Positions 44,056 to 53,047 of a stretch of DNA of 64,000 nt are shown here, piece by piece. The stretch is from Streptomyces fradiae ATCC 10745 = DSM 40063 (GTDB lineage Bacteria; Actinomycetota; Actinomycetes; Streptomycetales; Streptomycetaceae): contig NZ_CP023696.1 in NCBI RefSeq assembly GCF_008704425.1, positions 248,001-312,000 on the forward strand. The letters are read 5' to 3'. Every line of letters begins with the position of its first letter. The stretch's first letter is position 1. The translations under genes were made by a program, and so were the position numbers. Below the pieces are notes generated by a model. That model was not told the origin of the DNA and made no database searches. It was given only the letters and a program-made list of their open reading frames with translations.

Positions 44056-44452
44056 CCCAGCCCAGGCGGGCGACGCCCCGGCCTTCGAGACCGTCATGGC
44101 CGCCATCCGCGTTCCGCGAAGCGGACCTGGCCGACCGAGAACCCGACCCGATGCCGTACTGGCGGACCGCGCGTACTCATCCCGCGGGATCCGCAATCAC
44201 CTCCGCCGACGCGGAATCCGCGCTGTCATCCCACAGCCGTCCGACCAGGTCGGCCACCGGCTGCGGCGAGGCCGCGATGGAGGCCGACCACCGTCCTTCG
44301 ACCTCGAGGCGTACGAGCAGCGCAACGCCGTCGAACGGTGCATCAACCGACGCAAACAGTGGCGCGGCCTGGCCATGCGAACGGACAAGCTCGCCATCGC
44401 CTACCAGGCCGCACTCCACCTCGCCGCGATCCTCATCTGGGCCGCCGCTTGA
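44056..44452 (+). mobile_element. IS5-family transposase, C-terminal fragment
   Basis: The reading frame gives FETVMAAIRVPRSGPGRPRTRPDAVLADRAYSSRGIRNHLRRRGIRAVIP, then FDLEAYEQRNAVERCINRRKQWRGLAMRTDK and ends LAAILIWAAA. These are the last two catalytic regions of an IS5/IS112-like DDE transposase: second Asp in LADRAYSS and Glu in QRNAVER. The N-terminal half with the first Asp is not recognisable. No inverted repeats were identified. It is inactive. Confidence 0.82.
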
Positions 44453-44485
44453 CCGCCAAAGCACCTTGCCCGCGAGGATGGCCGC

Positions 44486-44743
44486 ATGGACGATCTTGTG
44501 GAGTTCCTCGTCGCACGCGTCATGGACGACAACCACGCCTATGCCTACGTGGCCGGCACCCTGGGCGGCGAGGCGCTTCTCGACAGCCATCTCCCCATGC
44601 TCGACCTGATCGAGCAACTGGCGAACGACTACACAGCCATGGCCCCCTCGGACTCCCGCTCTGCCGGGCTTGCATACACGCTGCGAGTCCTTGGCCAGTC
44701 ATACGCCGAGCACCCCGCCTACCAGCAGGAATGGCGCCCATAG
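44486..44743 (+). CDS. DUF6221-like small protein (short)
   Basis: 85 aa. The start MDDLVEFLVARVMDDNHAYAYV and the end LRVLGQSYAEHPAYQQEWRP match DUF6221 proteins, common on Streptomyces chromosomes and integrative elements. The middle is shorter than usual (family members are roughly 110-130 aa), so it may be an internally deleted copy. It begins 34 bp after the transposase fragment. Function unknown. Confidence 0.72.
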   Translation: MDDLVEFLVARVMDDNHAYAYVAGTLGGEALLDSHLPMLDLIEQLANDYTAMAPSDSRSAGLAYTLRVLGQSYAEHPAYQQEWRP

Positions 44744-44922
44744 CCCTTCACGGAGACAGGCCCTAGCCGCGGGCAGCCCCGCAAGGGAGCGGCCAAGGGC
44801 CACCCGGACCGGGACATGCACGACTGGACCCAGGAGGGCTCGCCCGCCTCCGACCCGGCCGCCGCCGGGGTCGTAGACGGGGCCGAGGACGCCCACTCGG
44901 GTGGGGCGTTCCTCGAGCACCC

Positions 44923-44936
44923 GCCCCGAAGGGGGC
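44923..44936 (-). terminator. Short GC hairpin after the 49-aa gene
   Basis: GCCCC-GAA(G)-GGGGC, about 15 bp past the stop of the minus-strand small gene. It has a short stem and no T-run. It is weak evidence for a terminator. Confidence 0.3.
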
Positions 44937-44951
44937 GTGGGGAGCGGAGCG

Positions 44952-45101
44952 TCAGGAGACTGCGGCGGCCGCGGGCGCGGTGAGCTCGGCGAGCATGTCG
45001 GCTATTCGGTTGGCGCCCAGCGCCTCCGGCCACGTCTTCTCCTCGGGTGGCGCGGCCTGCTCAGGGAGCGTCGCCTCTGCCGTCGTCGTGGTGTCCGTCA
45101 T
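44952..45101 (-). CDS. Small peptide gene, 49 aa, unknown
   Basis: The ATG is preceded by CACGGAGGTACCCCC, a strong ribosome binding site at good spacing. The product starts MTDTTTTAEATLPEQAAPPEE, has a middle TWPEALGANRIADMLAEL and ends APAAAAVS. It is acidic, has no Cys and no transmembrane segment. Size, strong site and acidic N-terminus resemble some RiPP leader peptides, but no core motif or modification enzyme is adjacent. It may instead be a remnant of the mobile element. Confidence 0.45.
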   Translation of the reverse strand: MTDTTTTAEATLPEQAAPPEEKTWPEALGANRIADMLAELTAPAAAAVS

Positions 45102-45443
45102 GGGGGTACCTCCGTGGTCTGCGAATCGGTGGGCGGGCTGGCCCGTGGCGGGGCGACCGCCTGCAAGAGGGGGCGTATCCGTTGCGGGGGCCGGTGGTTC
45201 CGGGGGCCTTCGCCGGCCCCCGGACCCCCGCTCCCCCGGCACCGCCCGGCGCGGTCAGGTCGTGGGTGGTGCCCGCTGTTCGCGCCGGTCGGCACCGGGG
45301 CCTGGACTTCGGGTGCGGGGCGAGGTCCAGGACTCAGAGGAGGGCGAGGAAGGAGGCCGACCGCGGGGCGCCGAAGTTCTTCGCTTCCATCTGGTCCCCG
45401 TCCGGCTCGGCCACCGGGACCAGCGCGCCGCCCAGTCCCCGCT
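45102..45443. other. 342-bp region upstream of the small peptide gene
   Basis: It contains the ribosome binding site and probable promoter of the 49-aa gene and a perfect 10-bp hairpin (separate entry). The part next to the integrase remnant has no recognisable coding sequence; long frames are low complexity. Confidence 0.5.
45199..45224 (-). terminator. Hairpin downstream of the integrase remnant
   Basis: TCCGGGGGCC and GGCCCCCGGA form a perfect 10-base stem around a 6-base loop, 220 bp past the integrase stop and 98 bp before the 49-aa gene start in the direction of transcription. It could end the integrase transcript. No T-run follows. Confidence 0.4.
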
Positions 45444-46576
45444 TCACAGGCCGATTCCCTCGGTCGCGGCGTCCTCGAATGCCTCCCCCTCGTCCACGTA
45501 CTCCCGGAACACCTGGCTGTTGGGCGACCAGCCGCCCTGACGGCGCAGCTTCTCGACGCGCTTGCCCTTCTTGCGTCCGGTGGTGACCAGACCGCGCCGG
45601 GCGGAGTGCCCGGTGATCCGCCGCCCGGTCAAGCCCGCGCACTTCGCGCAGCGTGCGAGCGCCCGGCCGACACCGTCCGGCGACAGACGCGCGGTGCCCT
45701 GGTGCCCCACTGGTCGACGGGCAGGAATGCCGGTCCGCCGGGGGCAGCTCCGGCTGCCAACGTGGCTGCCTTGTGAGCGCGCCGGCAGCGCACCGGGCAG
45801 GTGTCGATGTCCTCGCCGTAGGTGACGGGCGCATCCCGGGCCGGGCGGCCCTTGACCGACGGGACGTGCACCATCGGGCCCTCGTCCACGTCCTCGATGT
45901 CCGGGTCAATCCAGCTCGGTTCTCTCCTCGTTGCGGCCCGCGACCGCGAACTTCAGGGAGTTGAGCGCCTTGTCCCGCAGCCGGGTCAGCTCCGAGACCA
46001 CGACCGTGCGCCGCCGCCGGGCGCCGGGCTGGTGTGCGCTCGCGTGGCGCGTTGGCCGTCTGCCGCAGGTCCTTCGGGGTGACGGCGGCGGCTTTGCCTC
46101 GGCCGCGCTGCTGGCGCCTCTTGTCCAGCCGGAGCGGCTTCAGCGCGCGCCGGGCGGCCTCGGTGGCCTCCTTCGGCACCGTGTAGCCGTGTCTGCGAAC
46201 CTCCGAGGTGACGCCGGTGATCCTGCGTTCGATCGTGTTCGGCGGCGCCTCGACCGCCTGGTCCAGGTACGTCACGAACGACACGAAGGTGCCCACGGTG
46301 ACCTTGCTGCGCGGCAGGCGGGTGCCGGTCCGCTCGGCGAGCCAGTCGTGGAACTCCCCCCCATATCCGCCAGTCCCGTGCGTAGCCGTCCTTGGTCTTC
46401 TTCGGCCGGATGTCGTTCAGGTGGGCCCTGGCGTCCGTGTCCAGCGCGGCGAGGACGGCGTCCACCGGATCGGGCACGGCGACCGCGCCGGCGCCGAGGG
46501 CGTCGTCCTGCACCAGCTCGGCATCGACCACCTCCACCGGCTCCGACGCGTTCCCGTACTCCTCGACGGTCGTCAC
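45444..46576 (-). pseudogene. Degenerate tyrosine recombinase/integrase
   Basis: Pieces in order on one strand read VTTVEEYGNASEPVEVVDAEL, LNDIRPKKTKDGYARDWRIW, EFHDWLAERTGTRLP, FVSFVTYLDQAVEAPPNTIERRITGV, SELTRLRDKALNSLKFAVAGRNEE, VHVPSVKGRPARDAPVTYGED and GHSARRGLVTTGRKKGKRVEKLRRQGGWS. The last holds the H-x2-R box of tyrosine recombinases. At least three frame changes separate them: an extra base in a 7-C run near 46355, one near 46010, one near 45910, with probably another near 45700. Accumulated damage shows a real pseudogene. The intact protein would have been about 380 aa and probably moved the element now decayed here. Confidence 0.85.
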
Positions 46577-47048
46577 TCGGCGACCTCCTCCGCCGTGTCG
46601 GCGAGCTTGGTGGCAGAGCCCGCTCGCCTCGGCGGCGACGGCTCCGGGGAAGCGCACAGCGTCCTGCTGCGCGCCAAGCACGTCGTCAAGCTGCTGTTCG
46701 ACGCCGCGGACAGCGTCGAGAAGGTCCTGCCGGCCCTGGCGGCCTTCAACGCCCGCTTCCAGCGCCCTTGGACAGAGAGGAGTTGCCTCCACCGCCGACG
46801 TGTTCACCGGTTCTCCGGCTGCGGGTCGTCGTCCAGAAAGATGGTGGCGCGGAAGCATCCGCCGACCTCGTCCATGCCTTGCCGATCTTCCAGCCTGCGT
46901 ACGGCTCCTCGCGGCCGTCGCTGGTCGTCCGGCTGGTCACCGTGGCGCCGACGTAGGCGGCCCACTGCTCAACCGCGGTGCGCTGGCCCTCCGGGGTGCA
47001 GCTGAGGCCGTCGCCCTCGCCGGTGAGGGCCCCGCTCGAAGCGAGCGG
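46577..47048. other. 472-bp decayed DNA with a fragment of an unknown mobile-element gene
   Basis: On the minus strand, TSRTTSDGREEPYAGWKIGKAW and, after a frame change, DEVGGCFRATIFLDDDPQPENR then stop read like the C-terminus of a small protein. On the plus strand EAHSVLLRAKHVVKLLFDAADSVEKVLPALAAFNARFQ also looks protein-like. Neither can be named. Both are probably remnants of the integrated element. The right end abuts the phosphatase stop codon. Confidence 0.45.
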
Positions 47049-49691
47049 TCACGGCGGGGGCAGGGCCTGCTCCGCCCAGATGGTCTTGCCGGTCGCGGTG
47101 TAGCGGGTGCCCCAGTGCTGGGTCATCTGGGCGACGAGGAACAGGCCGCGCCCGCCCTCGTCGTCCATGGCGGCCCGCCGCAGGTGGGGGGCGGTGTGGC
47201 CGGTGTCGGAGACCTCGCAGATGAGGGTGCGGTCGTGGATGAGGCGCAGCTGGACCGGGCCGGAGGCGTAGCGCAGCGCGTTGGTGACCAGTTCGCTGAC
47301 GACGATCTCGGTGGTGAAGGCGAGCTCGTCCAGGCCCCACGCGGCGATCCGGCGGGCGGCGAGGGCGCGGGCGCGGCCGGCCTCCTCGGGTCCGGTGCCG
47401 AGGTCCCAGCGCGCGACGCGGCCGGGCGGGAGGAGGCGGGTGCGGACGAGGAGGAGCGCCGCGTCGTCCTCCACGGGGCCGGGGATGAGGGCGGTGACGG
47501 CCCGGTCGCAGAGTTCGGACAGGGGCCGGTCGCGGTGGTCGGCGAGGAGCGCGGACAGGTCGTCGAGGCCGCCCTCGGGGTCGCGGGCGCGGCCGCGGAC
47601 GAGCCCGTCGGTGAAGAGGGCGATGAGGCTGCCCTCGGGCAGGTGCAGCTCGGTGCTCTCGAAGGGCAGGCCGCCGAGTCCCAGCGGGGGCCCGGCGGGC
47701 ACGTCGGGGACGGTGACGGTGCCGCGGGAGGCGTCGAGGACGGCGGGGGCGGGGTGTCCGGCGCGGGCCATGCGGCACAGGCCGGAGGCGGGGTCGTACA
47801 CGGCGTACAGGCAGGTCGCGCCGACGGCCTGGTCGTCGGGGATGTCGCCGGGTCCGTGCGCGGGCGCGCCGGTGACGGAGCCGGGGGCGGCGGCCTCCTC
47901 GTCGGCGGCCTGGGTGATCAGGTCGTCGAGACGGGTGAGGAGTTCGTCGGGGGCGAGGTCCTGCCGGGCGAGGACGCGGACGCTGGTGCGCAGCCGGCCC
48001 ATGGTGGCGGCGGCGCCGAGGCCGTGCCCGACGACGTCGCCGACGACGAGTCCGACGCGGGCGCCGGAGAGGGTGATGACGTCGAACCAGTCGCCGCCGA
48101 CGCCGGACTTGCCGTCGGCGGGCAGGTAGCGGTGGGCGAAGTCGACGGCGGTGAGGCTGGGCAGGTTGCGCGGGAGCAGGCTGTGTTGGAGGGCGAGGGC
48201 GGCGCTGTGCTCGCGGGTGAAGCGGCGGGCGTTGTCGATGGAGACGGCGGTGCGGGCGACGAGCTCGTCGGCGACGGGCAGGTCGTCGGCGTCGAACGGG
48301 GCGGCGCGGCCCCGGCGGTGGAAGGTGACGACGCCGAGGGGCGCGCCGTCCGTGCGCAGCGGCACGGCGAGGGTGGCGGCGGCCGGGCCGCCGTCGAGGA
48401 CGGGCCGCCCGGTGGCGAGGCAGCGCGCCTGCGGGGCGTCGGCCGGGTAGGGGACGTGCTGGTGCGCGGAGCCGGGGCGGGCCCCGCCGCCGGTGCGGGC
48501 GGCGGGGCTGACGGCCCCGGCGGCGGGGCCCTCGGGGGTAGCGGGGCCCTCGGGACCGGCGGGGCCCTCGGGGGCGGCGGGGCCCTCGGGGGCGGCCGGA
48601 CTCGCGGCGCCCGCGGGGCCGGTGGCGGGGGCTCCCTCGGCGCCCGCGCGCGGGCCGGTGCCGGGCGGGGCGGCGGCCGGGGTGCTCCAGACGCGGACGA
48701 GGCGCGCGGCGCCGGTGGTGCCGGAGACGGGCGCGTCGCCGCGCAGGACGGCGTCGACCAGGTCGACGGTGACGCCGTCCGCGAACCGGGGGACGGCGAC
48801 GGCCGACAGCTCGCGGGCCGTGCGGCTCATGTCGAGGCTGGTGCCGACCGTGCCGCCGGCCCGGACGAGGAGGTCGAGGCGCTGCTTGGCGAGGTAGCGG
48901 TCGGTGATGTCGACGGTCTCCTCGCACACGCCGAGATGGGTGCCGTCGGCGTCCGAGAGGCGGTAGTACGAGCAGGACCACACGTGGTCGTGGTCCGGGT
49001 CGACGGGCGGGCGGCCCCGGTAGTGGAGCTCGATGACCGCCTCGCCGGTGGTGAGGACCCGGCGCATCGTCTCCTCCAGGGTGGGCGGGTAGCCGGCGGA
49101 CAGGACCTGGCCGGAGGCGACCATGTCGTCGGGGCCGAGCCCGGCGTACTGGGAGGTGCCCATCTCCCGGTAGAGGGCGCTGTTGGTCCACACGACGCGC
49201 AGGTCGGTGTCGTAGATGGCGAGGCCGACCGGCGACTGGGTGGCGAGCCCGCGCAGCATGGCCTGGAGGGCCTCCCAGTGCTCGGTCTCGTCGGCGTCGG
49301 CGACGGCCAGGAGCCGGGCGGGCCCCGCCTCGCCGTGCGCGAGCGGCAGGGTGGTGGTGACGACGCGGACGATCCGCCCGTCGCGGTGGCGCATGTGGAG
49401 CACCTGGCGGCGGGCGCGGGCCGCGCCGGGGAGGTCGGCGGCGGCCTGGTACACCCCGGCGCGGTCCACGACGAGGGAGCCGACGGGGCGGCCGAGGACG
49501 TCGCCCGGTTCGTGGCCCAGGAGGCGCTGCGCGGCGGCTCCCCAGCCGATGACGACTCCGTCGGCGTCGAGTACGGCGGTGGCGGCCCGGGTGGCGTCGA
49601 AGGGCCCCCGGAAGTCGGTGTCCGGCGCCCCGCCGGCCGCGGCCCCCGCGGGCCGGGCCGGGCCGGTGCGGCCGTCGTCGGGTGCGGTCAC
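47049..49691 (-). CDS. PAS-GAF-SpoIIE phosphatase with C-terminal HATPase (RsbW-like)
   Basis: 880 aa, cytoplasmic. Domains in order: PAS (TAVLDADGVVIGWG, about 35-140), a second PAS (VGLAIYDTDLRVVWTNSALYREMG, about 155-265), GAF (about 270-480, interrupted by an Ala/Pro/Gly/Glu-rich insert), PP2C-type SpoIIE phosphatase (about 510-730: VGGDWFDVITL, VGDVVGHGLGAAATMGRLR, DGLVRGR, DDAALLLVRT) and an HATPase_c domain (TTEIVVSELVTNALRYASGP, DDEGGRGLFLVAQM). Such proteins act in partner-switching, dephosphorylating anti-anti-sigma factors and possibly also phosphorylating them. The GTG start overlaps the previous stop (GTGA), so it is coupled to the next phosphatase upstream. Confidence 0.92.
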   Translation of the reverse strand: MTAPDDGRTGPARPAGAAAGGAPDTDFRGPFDATRAATAVLDADGVVIGWGAAAQRLLGHEPGDVLGRPVGSLVVDRAGVYQAAADLPGAARARRQVLHMRHRDGRIVRVVTTTLPLAHGEAGPARLLAVADADETEHWEALQAMLRGLATQSPVGLAIYDTDLRVVWTNSALYREMGTSQYAGLGPDDMVASGQVLSAGYPPTLEETMRRVLTTGEAVIELHYRGRPPVDPDHDHVWSCSYYRLSDADGTHLGVCEETVDITDRYLAKQRLDLLVRAGGTVGTSLDMSRTARELSAVAVPRFADGVTVDLVDAVLRGDAPVSGTTGAARLVRVWSTPAAAPPGTGPRAGAEGAPATGPAGAASPAAPEGPAAPEGPAGPEGPATPEGPAAGAVSPAARTGGGARPGSAHQHVPYPADAPQARCLATGRPVLDGGPAAATLAVPLRTDGAPLGVVTFHRRGRAAPFDADDLPVADELVARTAVSIDNARRFTREHSAALALQHSLLPRNLPSLTAVDFAHRYLPADGKSGVGGDWFDVITLSGARVGLVVGDVVGHGLGAAATMGRLRTSVRVLARQDLAPDELLTRLDDLITQAADEEAAAPGSVTGAPAHGPGDIPDDQAVGATCLYAVYDPASGLCRMARAGHPAPAVLDASRGTVTVPDVPAGPPLGLGGLPFESTELHLPEGSLIALFTDGLVRGRARDPEGGLDDLSALLADHRDRPLSELCDRAVTALIPGPVEDDAALLLVRTRLLPPGRVARWDLGTGPEEAGRARALAARRIAAWGLDELAFTTEIVVSELVTNALRYASGPVQLRLIHDRTLICEVSDTGHTAPHLRRAAMDDEGGRGLFLVAQMTQHWGTRYTATGKTIWAEQALPPP

Positions 49692-52600
49692 GGCCGGTCA
49701 CCCCCTTCGGACGGGCCGGGCTCCGGCCGGCGGGCGGCCAGGAGCAGGGCGATGTCGTCGGGCCGGTCGGCGTCCCGGCCCGCCACGTCGAGGAGCCGGT
49801 CGGCGGCGGCCGACAGCGAGCCGGGCGCGACGGCTGCCAGGGCGCCCCGCAGCCGTTCGACGCCGAGGTCGATGTCGGTGCCGGGCTGCTCCACGAGGCC
49901 GTCGGTGTACAGGGCGAGTATCCCGTCGGGCGGCAGCCGCACCTCCGTGACGGGGTACGAGGCGTCCGCGTCGACGCCGAGGACCACGCCGCCCGGCAGG
50001 TCGACCACCTCGGTACGGCCGTCCGGGTGGCGCAGCAGCGGCGGCAGGTGCCCGGCGCGGACCGCCTTCAGCAGGCCGGTGGCGGGCTCGAGCACGGCGT
50101 AGCAGCAGCTCGCGAACTGGCCGGGGTCGAGGTCGATGAGGAGCCGGTTGGTGCCGGTGACGACTTCGCTGGGGTCGCTCCCGGCGAGGGCGAAGGCCCG
50201 TACGGCGCTGCGGAGCTGGCCCATGGTGGCGGCGGCGGACACGCCGTGGCCCTGGACGTCGCCGATGACGAGGGCGAGCCCGCGCGGGGTCTCGACCACG
50301 TCGTACCAGTCGCCCCCGACGTCCATGCCCTGGGTGCCGGGCAGGTAGCGGCCGACCGTGTCGACGTGGGGGACGCGGGGCAGCCGGTGCGGCAGCAGGG
50401 CGTCCTGGAGGCCGCGGGCGAGCGCCGCCTCGGAGTCGTAGCGCCGGGCCCGCTGGAGGGCCTGGGCGATGAGCCCGGCGAGCGCGGTGAGGACGGTGCG
50501 CTCCTCGGGGCTGAAGCCGCGCGGCTGGTCGAAGCCGAGGATGCAGGAGCCGACGGGGCGGCCGGAGGCGATGAGCGGGAGGAAGGCGCGGGCGCCGACG
50601 TGTGCGTCGAGCGGGATGCCGGGGTAGGCGGCGGCGAGGCGCTGCATGGACTCGAAGAAGAGGGGCCGGCCGGAGGTGAGGGTCTCGACGCCGGGGATGC
50701 GCGCGTCGAGGCCGACGCCGTCGAACCGGTCGAGGAAGCCCTGCGGGAAGCCGGTCTCCCAGGCGAGGTGGAGGTGGCGTTCGCTGAGCAGGTAGATGGC
50801 GAGCTGCCGTCCGCCGAAGGCGGGCAGCAGTTCCTCGGTGACGACCTCGGACACCTGCCGGGCGGTGACGGCCTCGGTGAGGGCGATGGCGAGGGCGACG
50901 GGCCGGTACAGGACGGCGGCGCGGTCGGCCGGGGAGCCGAGTCCGCCGCCCGGGGCGACGACGGAGTGGGGCGCGTAGGAGGGTTCGTCGACCGCGGAGA
51001 GGGTGACGGTCATCCCGTCGCCGCCGGGGTGCAGGGTGACCGACAGCCAGGACCCGGCGGTGCGGTGGGCGAGGAAGTGGACGGTGTCGCCGGCGATGAG
51101 GGCGGCCCGGAAGTGGTCCTCGTAGGCGGGGCGGCCCGTCCAGGGCAGCACGTCCCACAGCACGCGGCCGAGGAGGGCGTCGCGGGGGTGGGCCAGGAGG
51201 GCCTCGGCGCGGTGGTTGACGTAGGTGACGCGGCCGAGTCGGTCGGCGGAGAGGACGCCGGCGGCGATCCGGTCGGTGCCGGCCGCGGCGGCCGGTCCGG
51301 TGCCGGTGTCCACGAGGGTGCCGGTGAGGTGGGCGGGGTGGGCGGCGGGTGCGGGGTGGCGGGCCAGTTCGAGGAGGTGGAAGCGGCCGTCGCGGTCGGC
51401 CAGCCACATGCGGTGGCCTGCGGGGTCGGGCACGGCGGCCTCGGCGGCCTGATGGGCGAGGGCGCGCAGCCCGTAGACGTCCTCGGGCGCGAGGAGCGCC
51501 TCCAGGCCGGCGATGGTGCCGGGGAAGGCTGCGGGGTCGGCGCCGAGGATGCGGCACAGCTCGGGGTCGGCGGTGAGGTCACCGGTGTCGAGCCGCCAGT
51601 CGAGGTGCCCGGTCCGCACGGGCGGCGCGGCCTCGGCGGGGAGCTGGACGGGGACGGGTTCGCCGTCCCAGGCGACGCTGGTGCCGGCGGCGTCGAGCCG
51701 GGCCAGTTCGGCGCCGATGCGGGCGGCGGCGGCCCGGACGCGCTGCCGGTCGGCCTCGGCGAGGGGCCGGCCGCTCGCGGAGGGCCGCAGGACGACGAGG
51801 ACGCCGAAGCGGTCGCGGCCGTGCGACACGGGCTCGTACAGGGAGCCGAAGGGGTACGGGAGCCCGGCCATGAGCTGGGGGAAGCGGCGCATGGCCTCCT
51901 CGGCGTCGGGGAGTTCGACGGGCCGCCCGGAGCGGAACGCCTCGGCGAGGGGGTAGGGCCGGTTGCTGTGCATGCGCCACCACGGCCGGAGCAGCCGCGG
52001 CGGGAGCCCGGCGAGGGCGGCGAGGCGCAGCAGGCCGGGGGTGCGCGCCCGGAGGTAGACGCCGCCGGAGAAGCCGCCGGCCGCGCGGACGGCGTCGACG
52101 GTCCCGGGCGCCAGGGCCTTGGCCACCGTGTCGACGGCGGTGACCGGCACGGCACGGGGGACGGCGCCGTGCGGTCGCGGGGCGGCGCCGGGCGGCGGGG
52201 CGGCCGGGGGCCGAGGGGCTCCGGGCGGCGGGGCGGCGGCCTGCGGGACCGGCCGGTCCGCTCCCGGGGGCGGGCCCGCGCTCGGCGCGGAGGCCGGGCC
52301 GGGCGGCCGGTCGGCTCGCGGGGGCGGCGGGGCCGGGTCCGCCGCCGGGGGCGGCGACCGGTCCGGGTCCCGGTCCGGGTCCGGGTCCGAGGCCGGGGGC
52401 GGGTCCGAGGCCGGGTCCGAGGCCGGGGGCGGGTCCGAGGCCGGGTCCGAGGCCGGGGGCGGGTCCGAGGCCGGGTCCGAGGCCGGGGGCGGGTCCGAGG
52501 CCGGGTCCGAGGCCGGGGGCGGGTCCGAGGCCGGGTCCGAGGCCGGGGGCGGGTCCGAGGCCGGGTCCGAGGCCGGGGGCGGGTCCGAGGCCGGGTCCGA

Positions 52601-52927
52601 GGCCGGGGGCGGGTCCGAGGCCGGGTCCGAGGCCGGGGGCGGGTCCGAGGCCGGGTCCGAGGCCGGGGGCGGGTCCGAGGCCGGGTCCGAGGCCGGGGGC
52701 GGTGGAGGTGGCCGGTCCGCGGGCGCGGCCGGGGAAGCGAGCCGCCCCTCGCCCGGAGGCGGGGGCTGGACGGCGCCCGGCGGTGGGGGCCGGTCCGCGT
52801 CCGGGGGCGTGCCGGAGGGGGCGGGCGCGCCGGGGGCGCGGCCGTCCTCCGTCGTGCTCCCGTTCCGCCCGGCCCCCGGCGGCGGTGGCGGAGGCGGGCC
52901 GTGGCCGGGAGCGCCGTTCCGGGTCAC
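49688..52927 (-). CDS. Large SpoIIE phosphatase with Pro-Ala-Ser-Asp repeat N-terminus
   Basis: About 1079 aa. The first 270 residues are low complexity, including ten exact copies of the 10-residue unit ASDPASDPPP. Then come a region with AAGGFSGGVYLRARTPGLLRLAALAG, a PAS fold (VTYVNHRAEALLAHPRDALLG), GAF (LTEAVTARQVSEVVTEELLPAFGGRQLAIYLL) and a PP2C SpoIIE phosphatase (VGGDWYDVVE, IGDVQGHGVSAAATMGQLRSA, TDGLVEQ, DDIALLLAARR). Unlike its partner it lacks the C-terminal HATPase. I chose the GTG starting VTRNGAPGHG; another GTG lies 12 codons upstream. The stop overlaps the next start. Confidence 0.88.
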   Translation of the reverse strand: MTRNGAPGHGPPPPPPPGAGRNGSTTEDGRAPGAPAPSGTPPDADRPPPPGAVQPPPPGEGRLASPAAPADRPPPPPPASDPASDPPPASDPASDPPPASDPASDPPPASDPASDPPPASDPASDPPPASDPASDPPPASDPASDPPPASDPASDPPPASDPASDPPPASDPASDPPPASDPDPDRDPDRSPPPAADPAPPPPRADRPPGPASAPSAGPPPGADRPVPQAAAPPPGAPRPPAAPPPGAAPRPHGAVPRAVPVTAVDTVAKALAPGTVDAVRAAGGFSGGVYLRARTPGLLRLAALAGLPPRLLRPWWRMHSNRPYPLAEAFRSGRPVELPDAEEAMRRFPQLMAGLPYPFGSLYEPVSHGRDRFGVLVVLRPSASGRPLAEADRQRVRAAAARIGAELARLDAAGTSVAWDGEPVPVQLPAEAAPPVRTGHLDWRLDTGDLTADPELCRILGADPAAFPGTIAGLEALLAPEDVYGLRALAHQAAEAAVPDPAGHRMWLADRDGRFHLLELARHPAPAAHPAHLTGTLVDTGTGPAAAAGTDRIAAGVLSADRLGRVTYVNHRAEALLAHPRDALLGRVLWDVLPWTGRPAYEDHFRAALIAGDTVHFLAHRTAGSWLSVTLHPGGDGMTVTLSAVDEPSYAPHSVVAPGGGLGSPADRAAVLYRPVALAIALTEAVTARQVSEVVTEELLPAFGGRQLAIYLLSERHLHLAWETGFPQGFLDRFDGVGLDARIPGVETLTSGRPLFFESMQRLAAAYPGIPLDAHVGARAFLPLIASGRPVGSCILGFDQPRGFSPEERTVLTALAGLIAQALQRARRYDSEAALARGLQDALLPHRLPRVPHVDTVGRYLPGTQGMDVGGDWYDVVETPRGLALVIGDVQGHGVSAAATMGQLRSAVRAFALAGSDPSEVVTGTNRLLIDLDPGQFASCCYAVLEPATGLLKAVRAGHLPPLLRHPDGRTEVVDLPGGVVLGVDADASYPVTEVRLPPDGILALYTDGLVEQPGTDIDLGVERLRGALAAVAPGSLSAAADRLLDVAGRDADRPDDIALLLAARRPEPGPSEGGDRP
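52383..52700. repeat. 30-bp tandem repeat inside the phosphatase gene, about 10.6 copies
   Basis: The 30-bp unit, composed of GGGTCCGAGGCCG and GGTCCGAGGCCGGGGGC, repeats without visible variation. On the coding (minus) strand it gives ASDPASDPPP. Because 30 is divisible by 3, copy number can change without breaking the frame. The identity of copies at DNA level, not just protein, points to recent expansion. Confidence 0.95.
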
Positions 52928-53047
52928 ACAGCAAGGATGCGCCAGATGGGTGCCGCCGCGCACGCCGGTGGGGGGCCGTCCGGCCCGTCCGGTGGTGGTC
53001 CGGCGTGAGCTATGTTGTGCGCAATTGGGACGAGAAGGAGGCGGATC

